Notes: a model not told the origin generated them from the sequence alone. Counted from the first letter of the stretch, positions 12,048 through 24,254 are shown. The stretch is DNA of 64,000 nucleotides from Aplectana chamaeleonis (GCA_029168955.1 JAPDOI010000040.1:1476501-1540500); one strand, 5' to 3'. Translations and numbers: made by a program.

Positions 12048-12346
12048 CGACTATATTTCCAAACCTCGGGCCGAGTTGACATGGGCGTGGCATGGGCGGA
12101 GCGTGTAAACTCGTGCATTCCTATCCGGACCCATCACCAATACGGTAGCTTTCTGCCCTCCTTTAAACTGCGCCGTTCGCCTCCCGAATCAGCTGTTTTT
12201 CTCCTCGACTGGACAGAGGATTCGACGTCTGTATTCAACTTTGCAATTCTTCCGTATTCTGCTATATTTTCGTGGACATCTACTGGTCCTCCTGTGCTGG
12301 TACAGCAAGCTGCCGCATTTCTCTATCGTTCTCCCTCTTGCTGCCG
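12048..12346 (+). repeat. Dispersed ~300-bp repeat, copy 1
   Basis: Aligns by eye with the reverse complement of 20985-21312 over its whole length. Shared blocks include GGAGCGTGTAAACTCGT, CTGCGCCGTTCGCCTCC, GACAGAGGATTCG and CTGCTATATTTTCGTGGA, and both end near GTGCTGGTACAGCA. Both copies start a frame ATGGGCGTG with similar first codons, but the frames diverge through indels, so I do not call it coding. Possibly a solo LTR or a SINE-like unit; family unknown. Confidence 0.7.
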
Positions 12347-13110
12347 TACTTTCTTTTTTTTAATATTCTGGGACCACATTATTGCGCTCTATTACTCTAT
12401 TCTATTCCATCTACTATTTGGTGCTGGGCTGATTATTCATTCTTTTTCTTTTTTCGTTTGTATTTATTTTCACTTATTGTTTACGCCAAACTTGATTTCA
12501 GTCTGCTAATTCTTTTTTGAAGAACGCTTTGCAATTCAACAGCAGCTGTCAAATCAAAATCTTCGTTAATAATTCTATTTCGGAAAATACTGTTATAACT
12601 TATCAATTGAATATTTAAAGTGATATGTATTAGTATTATTTGACATATCAATTTTAAATTGATTGCACAAATATTTAATTTTGTTCCCTGAAACTTTTGG
12701 TTTTCATGAGTTTCTGTTAAATTTTATGGCACATTTGCATGGAGCCAGTGCGCAACTGCCCTCCAGATTTTCCAGATACTTTCTCCCTCCCTTCTTTCCC
12801 ACTTTTATGTCTCACGCAATTTCCTGATTCTTTATCATTGAGACACTGGCAAGCACGTGCGTACTCTTGATACACAGTCTCGGTATATGCTGACAAATAT
12901 TCACTCCTAATTCTTCCCCTCCCGAATTCTTTCTGCCTTACTGTGGACATCATCGTCATGCTATACTGATCGGAGTGCAGGGAAATTTCAATAGCAAAGA
13001 AAACGCTGCCTGCGAATCCTTCAAAGTGCAATTTTTTCGAAACTCTTTCTTTCAAGGCGCTACTTCTGTGCACGAAGTGCGGATGTCGGTGAATTTGGAA
13101 TAAGAGATCG
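12347..13110. other. Unassigned AT-rich sequence
   Basis: No gene recognised. Confidence 0.4.
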
Positions 13111-13124
13111 ATTTTCTTCTATCG

Positions 13125-13262
13125 TCGATCACCGATGGACGGTAGTCAGCGACGAACACACGTGCCACGCACGGATGCGAGGAGGTAATGATAGTCATGA
13201 ACATCGATATCACGTTAGATCGTTGCGCTGCGGCTACCCCCACCCAGTGATCGACGATACTT
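13125..13262. repeat. Fold-back segment related to 18690-18830
   Basis: Ends ATCGTCGATCACCGATGG and CCAGTGATCGACGAT are inverted. Inner blocks such as GCCACGCACGGATGCGAGG resemble GGCACGCACTGCCGAGG at 18737. Confidence 0.5.
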
Positions 13263-13433
13263 CTTTGCAGCCACCCCTTTGCACCGATGTTCACTCTAAT
13301 TTTACTTGTTCCGTGTTGAATCTTGTACTTTCGAAGCAGGTTTTTTGCTGAGAGCCGCGGCCGGCCATTATATCTTTATTATGGACGCAGAGCGGTTCTT
13401 TCGTGAAAACAATGGAGGAGCAAATGCTGCTTG

Positions 13434-13441
13434 CTATGCAC
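13434..13441. other. Left 8-bp target duplication CTATGCAC
   Basis: Exact match to 18594-18601. Confidence 0.85.
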
Positions 13442-13489
13442 TATACTTGTTCCGAATCGAATAATCGGATGAGTATCCGACTGTTTCAG

Positions 13490-13855
13490 TCGGATAAAAA
13501 AGTCGACTTTTTATTCGAAAAGTCGGATATTCGAAAAGTGCTATATCCGACTATAGTCGAAAAGTCGAATATTCGAAAAAGTGCGATATCCGACTATCGA
13601 AAAGTCGAATATTCGAAAAAGTGCGATATCCGACTATCGTCGAAAAAGTCGAATATTCGAAAAGTCCGATATCCGACTACAGTCGAAAAGTCGAATATTC
13701 GAAAAGCGCGATATCCGACTACAGTCGAAAAGTCGAATATTCGAAAAAGTGCAATATCCGACTACAGTCGAAAAGTCGAATATTCGAAAGGCTTATATCC
13801 GACTACAGTCGAAACGTCGGATATTCGAATAGTTCGTAATCCGAATATTGTCGCA
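13490..13855. repeat. Left subterminal array, 41-bp palindromic unit
   Basis: About eight units made of GTCGAATATTCGAAAAGT followed by GCGATATCCGACTACA. Each unit contains the dyads TCGAATATTCGA, GATATC and CGACTA/TAGTCG. Confidence 0.9.
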
Positions 13856-13961
13856 AAGTCTGACCTCACAACTTCACTACAAAAACTGCTTGTCAATCGC
13901 TAATTCACGAAAATAATTACGCTCATCCGGTAATCTGTATTTGATTTTAGTTATTATTTAA

Positions 13962-14498
13962 AGGCTGGGGGTCACGATGAAAACGTTATAGAAAAACTAC
14001 AAAAATCAGCTTAGATCAAAAACAGCTCAAAAACTATGAAGGTAAAGCGGTGAAAAATGGGCTAGAATTAGAGTTTCTAGGGCCCAAAGAAGCTGTTTCG
14101 TGCACACGTGCACAGCGATGACGAAAAGATCGCCGCTTCATGCCGAGTAGTCAAAAATCATCGACATTCAGAGGACGAAATAAATGCAAACTTAACGAAT
14201 AAAAACAGTTGAACAATGAAAGCATCACTTCAGTCAATGCTTTGACTAGATCTGTACATAAATCCGTAGGTTCATTGATTGAAATTCACCTGCCAGCTGA
14301 TGTTCTTGATAAAGAGGTCACTGATGCCGATGATGTGGAGTGGGTTTGCCCACCATCAAAAGACAAGAAAGTTCAGGCTTCAAATTTGGCCCAAAACAGT
14401 GGTTTTTTCGCGATTTTTTTCTTATAGGTCCTACTGAGACCCACAAAAGGGTTTAGAGAGAAAAAGACTATTAGCATATTTGATCGCGACCACTGCCT
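13962..14498. mobile_element. TTAA-flanked element, diverged subfamily
   Basis: Ends AGGCTGGGGGTCACGATGA and the inverted GATCGCGACCACTGCCT, with TTAA at 13958-13961 and 14499-14502. The termini follow the AGGCAGTGKTCACGAT pattern of the other TTAA copies, but the body differs. A 72-codon open frame inside (14209-14427) matches nothing I recognise. Confidence 0.7.
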
Positions 14499-14502
14499 TT
14501 AA

Positions 14503-14989
14503 ACACAATTTTTATTTATATTTGCTTTTGGAAGAAACTTCGTGGGTGTAGGTCAGATGGGGAGCGTTTTTTTAAGAAACCTTATTCATGTTGTTGACAG
14601 ACTTCTGCTATTTGTTGATCGACTACGTTTGGTATGTTCAAACTATAGAGGCAATTCATACACATTTTCGTGCGACCGATGGATCGTTGTGGGTACCCTT
14701 CTGTGCGTCTGTCAAGTTTTCCTTTCGTATTCAATGGTAGCTCAAAATCCTGCCTGTGGGTAGCAAAGCTTCAAGCTGAGCGGCCTGTTACGCTCTTCTG
14801 ATTCCTGTAGTGCAGGAAATTTTGGTCCTCGCGACGCTCGCTAAAGCCCGCATATACTGCATCAAAGGTGTAAGGGCGTAAGCTCTAAGACATACTCCAC
14901 GCAAATAAAGAAAGTGAAATTCTTTAATTTAATTTCGTTGTCGTTAAGTCTTGAATTCTCGCCTTAATTGTTGCGAGAATTTGAGTGGG
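14503..14989. other. Unassigned sequence inside the 5.15-kb element
   Basis: No gene or repeat recognised. Confidence 0.4.
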
Positions 14990-15475
14990 CCAGCAGAGGG
15001 CAGGCTTGCGAGAGGTCGCAACGGGGGATTTCTGTAGAAATTCTGGTACTTTTGAAGAAAACAAAATTTGAGAGGGGGAGTGGGCTCGTAAAATTTTCGG
15101 AAAAAATGGCGTTTATCTGCCAACCACTTGGAAAGGTAGAATGAGGTAGAAGTAGTAAGTTGCGTAGTTAGTAAGTGGTAAGTAAATTCATTTTTTTCCC
15201 AATTTTATCCATGAAAAAATAATCGTTGCGTCTGTAACCCCGGGTTGTATCTATGGCTCAACGTCGGTCCCAACGAGGATTGGCTTAAAAGGAAGAACAC
15301 CTGCGGAGGTAGCGAGTTGCGTGGACTTCAAGATAGTCAAATTAAAGAGATTTAGTACTAATTAGGGCCACGATTTTGGTCGTGAAAATTTTTTCATCCC
15401 AAGAAAGTGGCCAAAATTTTGGTCCACAGAGGGGTCGTAAAATCTTGGTCACTTTGCCGCAACGGCCTGCTCAAC
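14990..15475. repeat. Dispersed inverted-repeat element related to 54452-54712
   Basis: The right edge GCAACGGCCTGCTCAACC matches GCAACGGGCTGCTCAACC at 54690. The left edge has GCAGG...TCGCAACGGGGG. Both elements contain GGGGTCGTGAAA/GGGGTCGTAAAA near their ends. Boundaries are uncertain. Confidence 0.4.
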
Positions 15476-16749
15476 CAGTGCATGGGATTAGCGACAGCCT
15501 GTGTTGAAGGCGATCTCATCCTGCGTTGGCGCTGAACGCATGGATGTTCGTAGTGCTGGTCCAGTCTCCTCTCGCGAATCGGGAGCCATTACTCGATACT
15601 CTGTGGTCAGATCGTGGAGGGTGACCCCGAACCGCTCTCTGGAAGACCGTGCCAACGATACATTTGACCATGGGACGCTGCAGGCCGTGGAAGAAACGGT
15701 AGTGCGGCCGATCGCAGTGGAGATCGCCCTATAGTATTGATAAGCACAGGGTGGATCGATCAAGGCGAGAATTCCTTCCCACCCTTTTTCCCGCATACTC
15801 GGCGAGAATTTGGTTCTTGAATGGTGACGAAGCTAAAATTCCACCAACTAGGGCTGATATGTCCGTAGTTTATGTAAATTCTCGCGATAAAATTAGACGA
15901 GATACCTCCAAAGCCCTGGGAATCTAATGTACTCGTGTGAGGCATTTCGCGACCCGTCGGCAGAGAGCAGATTCTCCCAGGAAGAATTATTTCTAGCAAC
16001 TTTTTTGAAACTTCTATGTTTTTACGTTTTTCCCAAATTGTAGAGGTTTTCTCCACGGTAGTAGAACTCTTGAATATGTGACATTTCATAGGAAATCAAA
16101 TGATAGGCTCTCTACCGCAATAATCAACTTCAAAAACAAAGTTAGGTATAGAATCAACCCACTTTACATGGGCACCGGACAGCTCTGAGGCCCCCGTCAT
16201 AGTCGGTGGATCTACTGAGTCTCACCGGTTCGATACGCATCGAATTCCGGAAGACGCGTGCACCGTCTGATGCCCACCGCAATCCCCCGGATCGATACTG
16301 ATATTTCATGCGTACAAGGGCGGGGCCAATGCACCGACTGAGTCCCACTGAGTCCCGCCGAAATCATCCGCACCCCACCCGGTCGATATAGGTGTTTTTC
16401 ACGTGATTTGGGTGCATTTTTTCGGCCGACTGCGACCTGCCGAGTCCCGCCGCATCTCGACTCTCGCCGTCTGCGCTCTGCCCCCACGTACTGCTGATAC
16501 GGAAATCAGGATCTGTGACATGTTGGAAACAATAAAGATCAGCCACCAAACACGTTCCGATTCACAGCTGCTTAATAATCGCCACTTTATCAATTGCGTG
16601 TTTCATACAGAGGAGTTGGCTGGCGCTGGGAGCAACCTGACTCAGTGGGACTCAGCAGGTTTTTCCACCCCGGACCCATTCGCACCTCAGTCGGACTCAG
16701 CAGGTTTTCCGACGAAGTCCGACCGGGGCCTCACTCGATCGGCGAACGT
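15476..16749. other. Unassigned sequence with short GACTGAGTCC repeats
   Basis: No gene recognised. GACTGAGTCCCACTGAGTCC near 16337 and its inverse GACTCAGTGGGACTCAGCAG near 16639, plus CAGTCGGACTCAGCAGG near 16689, suggest a decayed inverted-repeat element spanning about 16160-16740. Confidence 0.4.
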
Positions 16750-17045
16750 AAGGTGCGTCCGAATGAGATTGGCGGCTCCATGCGGCCGGCGTGCTTGGCA
16801 GGCGGTCGTCGTCGCGTTTGTCGCTCTCGGACGGGCATGCGAAAAGTCCCCACCGCCATCGACTACGAACGTGGGGCCGGCACCGGCTGGCAGCAAGCAC
16901 TGCGTCGGATCAATCTGCTCTGGCAGACGGTGGGAGAGGGAGGGCCGTCCCTGGAAATCCAACACTCGTCCGAGGGCGGCACATGCGACGGTCGCCTGCT
17001 TAGCATGCCGGCCGCATGGGCCGCCATTACCATTTGGACACACTT
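16750..17045. repeat. GC-rich fold-back element
   Basis: Left arm GTGCGTCCGAATGAGATTGG through CCATGCGGCCGGCGTGC pairs with right arm GCATGCCGGCCGCATGG through CCATTTGGACACAC. The stem reaches about 65 bp per arm with scattered mismatches and continues weakly inward (CTCGGACG blocks). Overlapping open frames on both strands are explained by the palindrome. Confidence 0.75.
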
Positions 17046-18130
17046 TATTCATTTGCGAAGTGCCTTTTTCATGCATCTAAATGGTGCGAATATAGCACGC
17101 CAGCATATAGCTACGGAAACTCCGCCAGATATAAGCTCTTACCAATAAAACCTGTGGCAAATACTATAAGGTACGCCTAAACATCCACCAAGCAGTCACA
17201 CTCAGGCATGGGAGCGGTTATTCCGCGGGGGAATGTCAGCTGCCCCTCCCTGGTCATCCATGCGTGTAACCGATATTGTTCCTCCGCGCAACCGCACAGA
17301 CTCGGGCGGGCGGTTACTCGGCGGGGAACGTCGGCTGATCGGCTCAGCATCTGCTGGACAACCGATCTTCCACCGCCATTCAACCGATATCACACCGGGG
17401 CGGTACAACCGATCCAGATTTCCGGCTCACGCGCTTTCCAATACATCCTGGGTGGCTCCAGTCCGCAGAGGGGACCCAGGGGAAATTCCCATTGGCGTCC
17501 TGGCTGTAAAGAGGTGATCCCACGGTCCACGGCAGGGTGCACCCTATTGCGGACCATGGGGAGATGACCCCAAAGTTGGGTACCACCCCCACCGAGCCCC
17601 GGGCTCCCTCCCTCGGCGACAGAAACATCCTCCGGTATCCGGTGGATCTTCCGGAAGGCACTTTATGTCACCTTCCAGGTCCAGCTCCGAAAAGCTGACT
17701 GAGGCTCACGGTGAGATGAGGAGCCTTTATACCCCTATCAATGTTAATACTTTTGTCTAAACATGCTGATGCCGGCGCACCCATCTTTTTTGGTCCGAGT
17801 TGCGGAACGTGTCACATATTTGACGGTAGAGCACGTCCTCGCCGTTGCACCGTCAACCCCTTTTCCACCGCCAAATAACCGTCTCCGTGAATTGAATTTC
17901 TCTCTATCTGCGGTACAACCGGCAATTCAATTCTCCCCATTTTGGCTCCTGCCGTCGCACCGACAAGTTTTTACCCTGCTGAACAACCGTCAGCGTGTCT
18001 GGAGTATCGGTCTGATTTCTTTGGTTTGAAAAGTGATGCTTTAATCTGTCAGGAACGCCCGCGAGTGGATGAGTGGAGAAATCGACGTGTTTTCATGTGA
18101 AAAACAGTTACTTGCACCTCAATTATTTTC
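17046..18130. other. Unassigned sequence with CAACCG-rich repeats
   Basis: Phrases such as CCGCCATTCAACCGATATC (17380-17397) and CGCCAAATAACCGTC (17868-17883) recur in 17200-18000 without a clear period. No gene recognised. Confidence 0.35.
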
Positions 18131-18136
18131 TTTATA

Positions 18137-18580
18137 GTCGGATGTGTCGACTTTTTGATTCCAGTGTCGAATATTCGAAAAGTCTCATATCCGACTACTG
18201 TCGAAAAGTCGGATATTCGAAAAGGGCGATATCCGACTACAGTCGAGAAGTCGAATATTCGAAAAGTGCGATATCCGACTATAGCGTCGAAAAGTCGAAT
18301 ATTCGAAAAAGTGCGATATCCGACTACAGTCGAAAAGTCGAATATTCGAAAAGCGTGATATCCGACTATAGTCGAAAAGTCGAATGATCTGAAAAAGGTA
18401 CGATATCCGACTATAGTCGAAAAGTCGAATATTCTGAAAAGGGCGATATCCGACTACAGTCGAAAAGTCGAATATCTGAAAAAGTAATGATATCCAATTA
18501 TAGTCGAAAAGTCAGAATATTCGAAAGGGCGATATCCGACTATAGTCGGAAAGTCGGATATCTGGAAATGAATTTCATTC
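18137..18580. repeat. Right subterminal array, 41-bp palindromic unit
   Basis: Same unit as 13490-13855, same orientation, about ten copies that become more diverged toward the right terminus. Confidence 0.9.
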
Positions 18581-18593
18581 GGAAACAAGTATA

Positions 18594-18601
18594 CTATGCA
18601 C
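18594..18601. other. Right 8-bp target duplication CTATGCAC
   Basis: Exact match to 13434-13441. Confidence 0.85.
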
Positions 18602-18689
18602 TGTCCATCCAAGAGCCGTATGTTGTGTCCCTCTCCAATGTCGAAAATCGCGTCGTCTCTGATTGGTCTGGTGTCAAATTTTTCAATGA

Positions 18690-18830
18690 CGTATCGTCGA
18701 TCAGTGGTCGAGAGAGCGCCGCGTCGAACATTTGCTGGCACGCACTGCCGAGGTAGTGATGGGATCATTACCTCGCTTGCGTGCGTGCTGCTTGTGTTCG
18801 ACGCGGCGAATCTCTCGAGCAGTGATGGAT
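18690..18830. repeat. Palindromic element, ~60-bp arms
   Basis: ATCAGTGGTCGAGAGAGCG ... CGAGGTAGTGAT pairs with ATTACCTCGCTTGCGTGCG ... TCTCTCGAGCAGTGAT. Related to the fold-back at 13125-13262 on the other side of the 5.15-kb element. Confidence 0.65.
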
Positions 18831-20984
18831 CATACAACGTATAGCATCTCCATTCCCTGCTGGGAAAGAATAGCATACGACCCTAGATTGCGACATTTTT
18901 ACGGCGACTTAAACAGATGCTCGAGCTGCGGTCCGACTGCCGAAGCCTTAACTTTTTTCTAATATCCCAGGTATGTCTTGGTGGAGCCAGTCGACTCCGC
19001 TGACAGCCAGCCACCCTGCCAGAGTGCAGGGTACGGCGCGGAAAAGTGGATATCCACAGGAGGGGCGAGCAGCTCCTGGGGTGAAGGGGGGCCCGAGTCT
19101 GGCGGGGATACCAAGGGGACAATACTGAATGGAGGTATACTTTGTTCACTATCGACAGCGGGTCCTAATGAAACTTTGCGTTTTCCCATTGGGAGGTTGG
19201 CGCAAAGTCGGTGCGCCTATGTTACAGGATATGGCACCGAATTTGCGCCAACCTTCAACAGTGAACGCAGCTCATTTAGATCCATGTCGAAGTTACATTA
19301 AGTTTTTTCGTGAAGAATTCGATCTAAGATACTCTTCAAGTTTTACAAAAACTAAACCAAATAACAAACTTTTTGGGGGTAAACTTGGGAAAATCGCTAA
19401 AATTTTGTTCTCGAGGAAGTCTCCGTACCTCGTGCCGTACCCTTCAGGTGAGAGTGCCACTGGAGTTTTGATCGGGGCAGTCGGAGTTCGTCTTTCACGC
19501 ACACTTGGCGACACATGGAGAGAAGGTCATTTATGATTTTTAGAGAACAGCTTCACTATGCTGTTAAGGACTGAGGCCGCTGTAGATATGTATATTTCCG
19601 TGATCACAATGTCGCCTTATTCATTGAGTCAACGGTTAGTTCATCATTATGAGAGGAATAACAGCTGAGCTAAACAAGAATAACATTGGAAAATCTTATT
19701 TTTGTGAGCGACGAAGTGTCTCTTTGAGCAAAACTTCATGGGCGAAATTCACTAAAGAGCGCCTCCTTTGCAGTCCTCGTAGAACACTGAACACCTTGGA
19801 GGTGTGCTCCGTTTTTTTCAGGACGCCAAGACTACGGTTTCAGTGCCTTAAGAGCGAAGCATTTGTTTCTCCATTTACAGCTTATTATTTTACGAGACAA
19901 CCGTTCGGCGTCCACGGTAAAAATAAATCTGGGATACGGCGCAATATAACTCACGGCTAAGCTGGCTTCAAGAAAAAATTGCACAATACTACCTTTCACA
20001 AACATGCTACCGCTCGGGTCCATGATAACGGTATAATGGCCGAGCCGTGGCTCTCTGCAAAAAAATTGCGCTTTCAAGTTCAAGATTCCAACACTGAACA
20101 ATACAAAACTGGAGGAACATCGGTGCATCTAATTCCGATCTCCACCGACTTTCACACATTTTACAAGTGAAAATTTGGCACTAACGTGAAAGAATGTGTT
20201 TGAAACACGACTTACGGTTTGAGATTTGTAGCGTTTTCATTGCCAATGGAAGTTTCCCGGTAGTACTGATCAGTGTACCATGATGAATATCCGCAGCAAG
20301 AGCAGGAAAAGAGGGTGAGGAGGAAGCAAATCTCTGTTGGCATATACCGAGACTGTATTAAAGAGTTCACGTTGCGTTGAACACAGTGTCTCAATGATAC
20401 AGAATCGGAAACTGCACGTCAGATAAAAGAAGAGAGAAAGATTTAAAAAGAGGAAAAAGAAGGAGAAAATATTGGGAAAGGGACAGGCAATTGCATGCAG
20501 CGGCTGACTCCTTCAAATGATACGTTTGAATTCGGCAGAACCTCAACGAAAAAAAAAGCTAGCTGTTCTAATGATCTTCTGCAGAAAAAAAAAATGCAAA
20601 AAATGATCCAAAGTTTCAGATTTCTGAGAGTATTTATATCTCCGGTGATTTAAAAAATAATGTACTGACAGCGTCCAATCAACGATGCTTTTAAAATGAA
20701 TTTATGTTTAAACCTTTTTGTGGCGAGGGTTGCAAAGAGTTGGAGCACTTGGCGACCTAGAAATCGTTCTCTTCAAAAAAAAAAAAGGAAAAGCTAGCTA
20801 AATGAAACCAATTTTGGTGCTGGACAATAAGTAGAAAAGGTGGAAAATCCGAAATCAAAAAGCTCTGTCTAGGAAAAAGTGAAATCGTCAGAAGAAGCCA
20901 TGTACTTTAAAATAATAGTAAAGAATACTATATAAAGGCGGAATAACTGTAAGTAGCCGAATGAAAAATACGAATCAGGACCGA
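18831..20984. other. Unassigned sequence
   Basis: About 2.1 kb with no gene, array or inverted repeat that I recognise. Confidence 0.4.
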
Positions 20985-21312
20985 CGGCGACGGTTGAGAG
21001 AGAGGCAGAAACAGACTGAATTATGCAGCAGATTGCTGTACCAGCACAGCAGGACCGGAATATATCCACGAAAATATAGCAGAATACAGAATAAAGGGCC
21101 GCAAAGTCGAATACAGACGGCGAATCCTCTGTCACGTAGAGGAAAACCAGCTGATTGTCGGAGGCGAACGGCGCAGATTTTAAAGTGAGGGGCAGAAGCT
21201 TGCCGTGTATTGGCGATGGGTCCCGATAAAGGAATGGACGAGTTTACACGCTCCAGCCATGACACGCCCATGGCAGCTCGGCCGGGTCGAGGGTCGGAAA
21301 TATAGATATGCG
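20985..21312 (-). repeat. Dispersed ~300-bp repeat, copy 2
   Basis: Inverted partner of 12048-12346 (see there). Conserved across CATGGGCGTGTCATGG, GAGCGTGTAAACTCGTCC and GACAGAGGATTCGCCG, read on the minus strand. Confidence 0.7.
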
Positions 21313-21840
21313 AGTCGCGGTCCGTTTACCCACGCGGAAGATTTTGCACGCACCGCAGCCATAGCGTGAAGGGACCGAAAGCGCACGATTTTGATGGGCA
21401 AGAAGTCAAGAAGTACGTCTGCATTCACAGTGGAAATGGTGTGTGAATTACTTCTTATTCAGATCAAAATTTCAGGCACTATACCACTATAGGGACTTCG
21501 CAGGTCGCAATTTATATTAATTTAAACTTCGCGCAGGGGGGGTTATTTGTGGTGCTGAACACGTCAAAATGGAGGCCTTATTTCCGGCTTGATGGAAGAT
21601 CACGATAGGCATACAGTGTGAGTCTTGTGAAAGTCTCCAATTTTATCGAAGTGCATTACTCAAATTCTCCATCAAATTATGCAAGTAGGCCTCTATCTGG
21701 TGATGACTCCCGTTAACAGCTGTGGGGTTCTCAATTCCTCCTGAAGTAGCGATGTATAGAAAGAAGCCAATGTGTCACGCCCACTGCAGTAAAAGCTCGT
21801 TTCTGACACATAGGCCTTCTTCGACCTTGATACCCTGGAG
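21313..21840. other. Unassigned sequence upstream of RT relic
   Basis: May include an eroded N-terminal part of the reverse transcriptase frame, but no motif is readable. Confidence 0.3.
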
Positions 21841-23290
21841 CTCAATAGTGTCTGGGAGCGCGTTGGGTTACATTCTACCACCACGGCGCTGCTGGAGATT
21901 GTGATCTATGTTTTGGATGGCTTCAACGCCTATAAAGCCTCAACGCACTATTGGTGCGAAGCCCTGGACCTCACGAAGGCTTTTGATTCTGGGTCAACTT
22001 GGGCATACTCTTCTGAGAAGCTTTCGAGGCTCCACCATCCTGCCTTGGCAGAAACAGATGGATAACCGCACTCATCAAAGGGCGCCGAGCAAAAAGTGCT
22101 GTTCCAGGTACATATCTCTAATAGCGTCCCGATCTCGCTCTGCCGGTGTCCTCAAGTAGGAGTGCATATCTGCCTGCTCTGTAATCAGTCTTTACCTTGA
22201 AGATTTGCCCGTCCCCCCCAAGTGACATTAAAGTCGTTGCGTACGCGGATGACATCACCATCTTGTGCCAGGACAGAGACATTAATGTAGCTGCACGCAA
22301 GATCAATAGCTACCTCTGTCGTCCTGGGAAGAGCTTTCTCGATGATATGATGCTCACTGTCTCTGCCAAGCTAAAATCCATCTATGTGTCTGTTTTCTCC
22401 ACTGCAACTCCCAAGGAACACTGTGCTGACCTCCGTTGTGAACTGGGAAGACGCTCGTCTGCCTGCCGCACGTTTCCCCGAAGCTGCTTGGTCTAGTATT
22501 GGATCCTTTCGCTGAGGTTCCATAAAACCCTGAGCAGAAACAGGCTACAATGAGAGCTAAGCTCAACGTCTTACGAGCTCTGGGAGGTACGTCGTGGGGA
22601 AGCAATAAGGAGACGATCCTGGATCCACGTACAAGGCAATCTTACGCAAGCCAGCGTTGGAGTATACAGCACCGAGTATGGCAACACATATGTAGCTTCG
22701 GATCTCATCGTGGACAAAAGATGCAGCGAGTTCAAAATATTGGTGCTCTTTCGGATTGCCACTAGTTGTGTGAAAAGAGCACTCCAATGGAGCATCTTCA
22801 TGCTGAAGCCCATATTCTGCCTGTTAAAAATCACTGTCAACTCCATGCGCAGTGCAACTGGTTATTAATATCGTCAAGCAGCCTGATCACCGGTATTAAG
22901 AAGGGATTATGAATGCTGTGAGAGAGAGATATCAGAAGGCCTTTTGCGGATGCTCCCGAGAAAGTCAATATACAAAAGATGGACGGACTCCCAATTCTGA
23001 TCAGGATCGTTCGTCTTTACGTGCCGGGAGCACACCCGTTTCTGGTCAGGGGATCACTTGAGTAGGGTGGCTGTGGAACCCCATATTGGGGATCGCTTAC
23101 CACCCTGAAGTCAGCAACACTGAGAGATGGAACTCGGTAGGCGGGCTAGATGTTCCCTCGCCTCGCTTGCGCTGTGTTGCATTCCCCTTTGCTGATGTCA
23201 TACTTCGGCATAGCACTGACAGCAGTAAGCCTGACGAGTGTCCGGATTGTGGCAACTTCTGGCCTACACTACAAGCTCATCTATTCTGAC
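21841..23290 (+). pseudogene. Non-LTR retrotransposon reverse transcriptase, degenerate
   Basis: Conserved reverse transcriptase motifs appear in order but in different frames. HSTTTALLEIV (from 21871) and LDLTKAFDS (21964-21990) share one frame. A remnant of the PQGG region comes at about 22140. YADD, the catalytic palm motif, lies in VVAYADDITIL (22242-22253), followed by VLRALGGTSWGSNKETILD (about 22567-22623). Near 23220-23280 CPDCG and a nearby histidine mark a C-terminal zinc-knuckle-like region. Frameshifts and stops make it non-functional. The order fits a Jockey/CR1-type element. Its nearest relative here is 31030-31905, which shares GGTSWGSxKETILD. Confidence 0.85.
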
Positions 23291-24254
23291 TAACCGAAGA
23301 GGCTCTGCACCTCTAATGACGACAATTAGATTTGTGGTTGAATCCAACTTCGGTCGCCCGTTTCATTGAACCTATGTCAAAAACCCTTCTGCGGCTGCAA
23401 AGAAGAGGAAGAGCGAGTTGGTTTTTGACTCAACAACCTCGCTTCTCCCTCAACCCTGAGCCTTCTCTCTTCATTTTGGTTTTTGCCCTGCCATAAATCC
23501 GTGGCGTACGATCCTGAAATACCCAGGTTTATGCACAACTTGTTGCATCATACTTTTGCCACTCAATTTTAGGCTGTTTTAGAGGGGTCATACCTCCGTT
23601 TTGGTGTGTTATAGGCAATTATGAAGACTCCAATTGAGATCAGTGCCAAATTCTCAATAAGGCGAAAGCAGTGGAACTAGAAAATGAGGTGCTATCGCAG
23701 CGAGGGGGCTGCATCGTGGTATCGCACTTGGCCACGCCCATTTTTTCGTGCAGCAACGACTCCTGGCTGTGAAAGATGAGGGTGACCCCGGTAGTTGCTC
23801 AAATTGCAGCTGCGGCGCGGTAAAATGGAAGCGTACCGCGCAACTTGCAGCACATCATAGTGGCCCACCTCGTTGCTGCGTGATATCATCGAAAATGATT
23901 CGGAGGTTAGAACTGCGCCATTAGAAAATCCCTCTGCAAGAGTATTTGCTAAGTCTGGAACATCGACCTCTTTACGGTTTGAGCAGCGTAAAACCACCGC
24001 AGTATAACGAGAACAAGTTTTTAAAAACCTTTCATATTCGTGTTCAGCACTTCAACATGATGGTGGTTTTTCTAGTATCACACGTTTGCCCTTCGCGACT
24101 CACGCGCCTAATAGATCCTTAATGATAAACAGAGCATGACAAGCGAGCGCTTCGCTTTCAAACGAAGCATCAAGTGCTCGAAATTGGCATAGTCACTCAT
24201 GTCATTCGTGATTACTCGACCGGGCTGGCGTACGCCGAGTCGGCCAACTATAGC
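23291..24254. other. Unassigned sequence
   Basis: No gene or repeat recognised. Confidence 0.4.

Larger units (their letters stand above)
13442..18593. mobile_element. 5.15-kb composite hAT-like element, TIR TATACTTGTT
   Basis: Bounded by TATACTTGTTCCGAATCG on the left and the inverted ATTCGGAAACAAGTATA on the right, with perfect 8-bp target duplications CTATGCAC. Both ends carry long palindromic arrays of the same unit. The same TIR bounds 55426-56318. The interior contains a TTAA-flanked element (13962-14498), a dispersed repeat (14990-15475) and a fold-back (16750-17045), but no recognisable transposase, so it is non-autonomous. The size, target duplication and paired arrays argue that it moved or formed as a single unit. 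Confidence 0.8.

Noticed and set aside
12081..12509. 142-codon frame starting MGV.W.ERVNS, with a similar start in the copy at 20985
   Set aside because: Similarity is at the DNA level; the frames shift against each other after about 15 codons.
14209..14427. 72-codon frame with plausible composition inside the TTAA element
   Set aside because: No recognisable domain, no conserved counterpart in other copies, sits inside a MITE-like element.
16403..17148. Overlapping 184-225 codon frames on both strands
   Set aside because: They lie over a GC-rich fold-back; the two strands mirror each other and no domain is recognisable.
13490..18580. CRISPR-like appearance of regular palindromic repeats
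   Set aside because: Repeats have no unique spacers, units are contiguous, and the context is a eukaryotic transposon.
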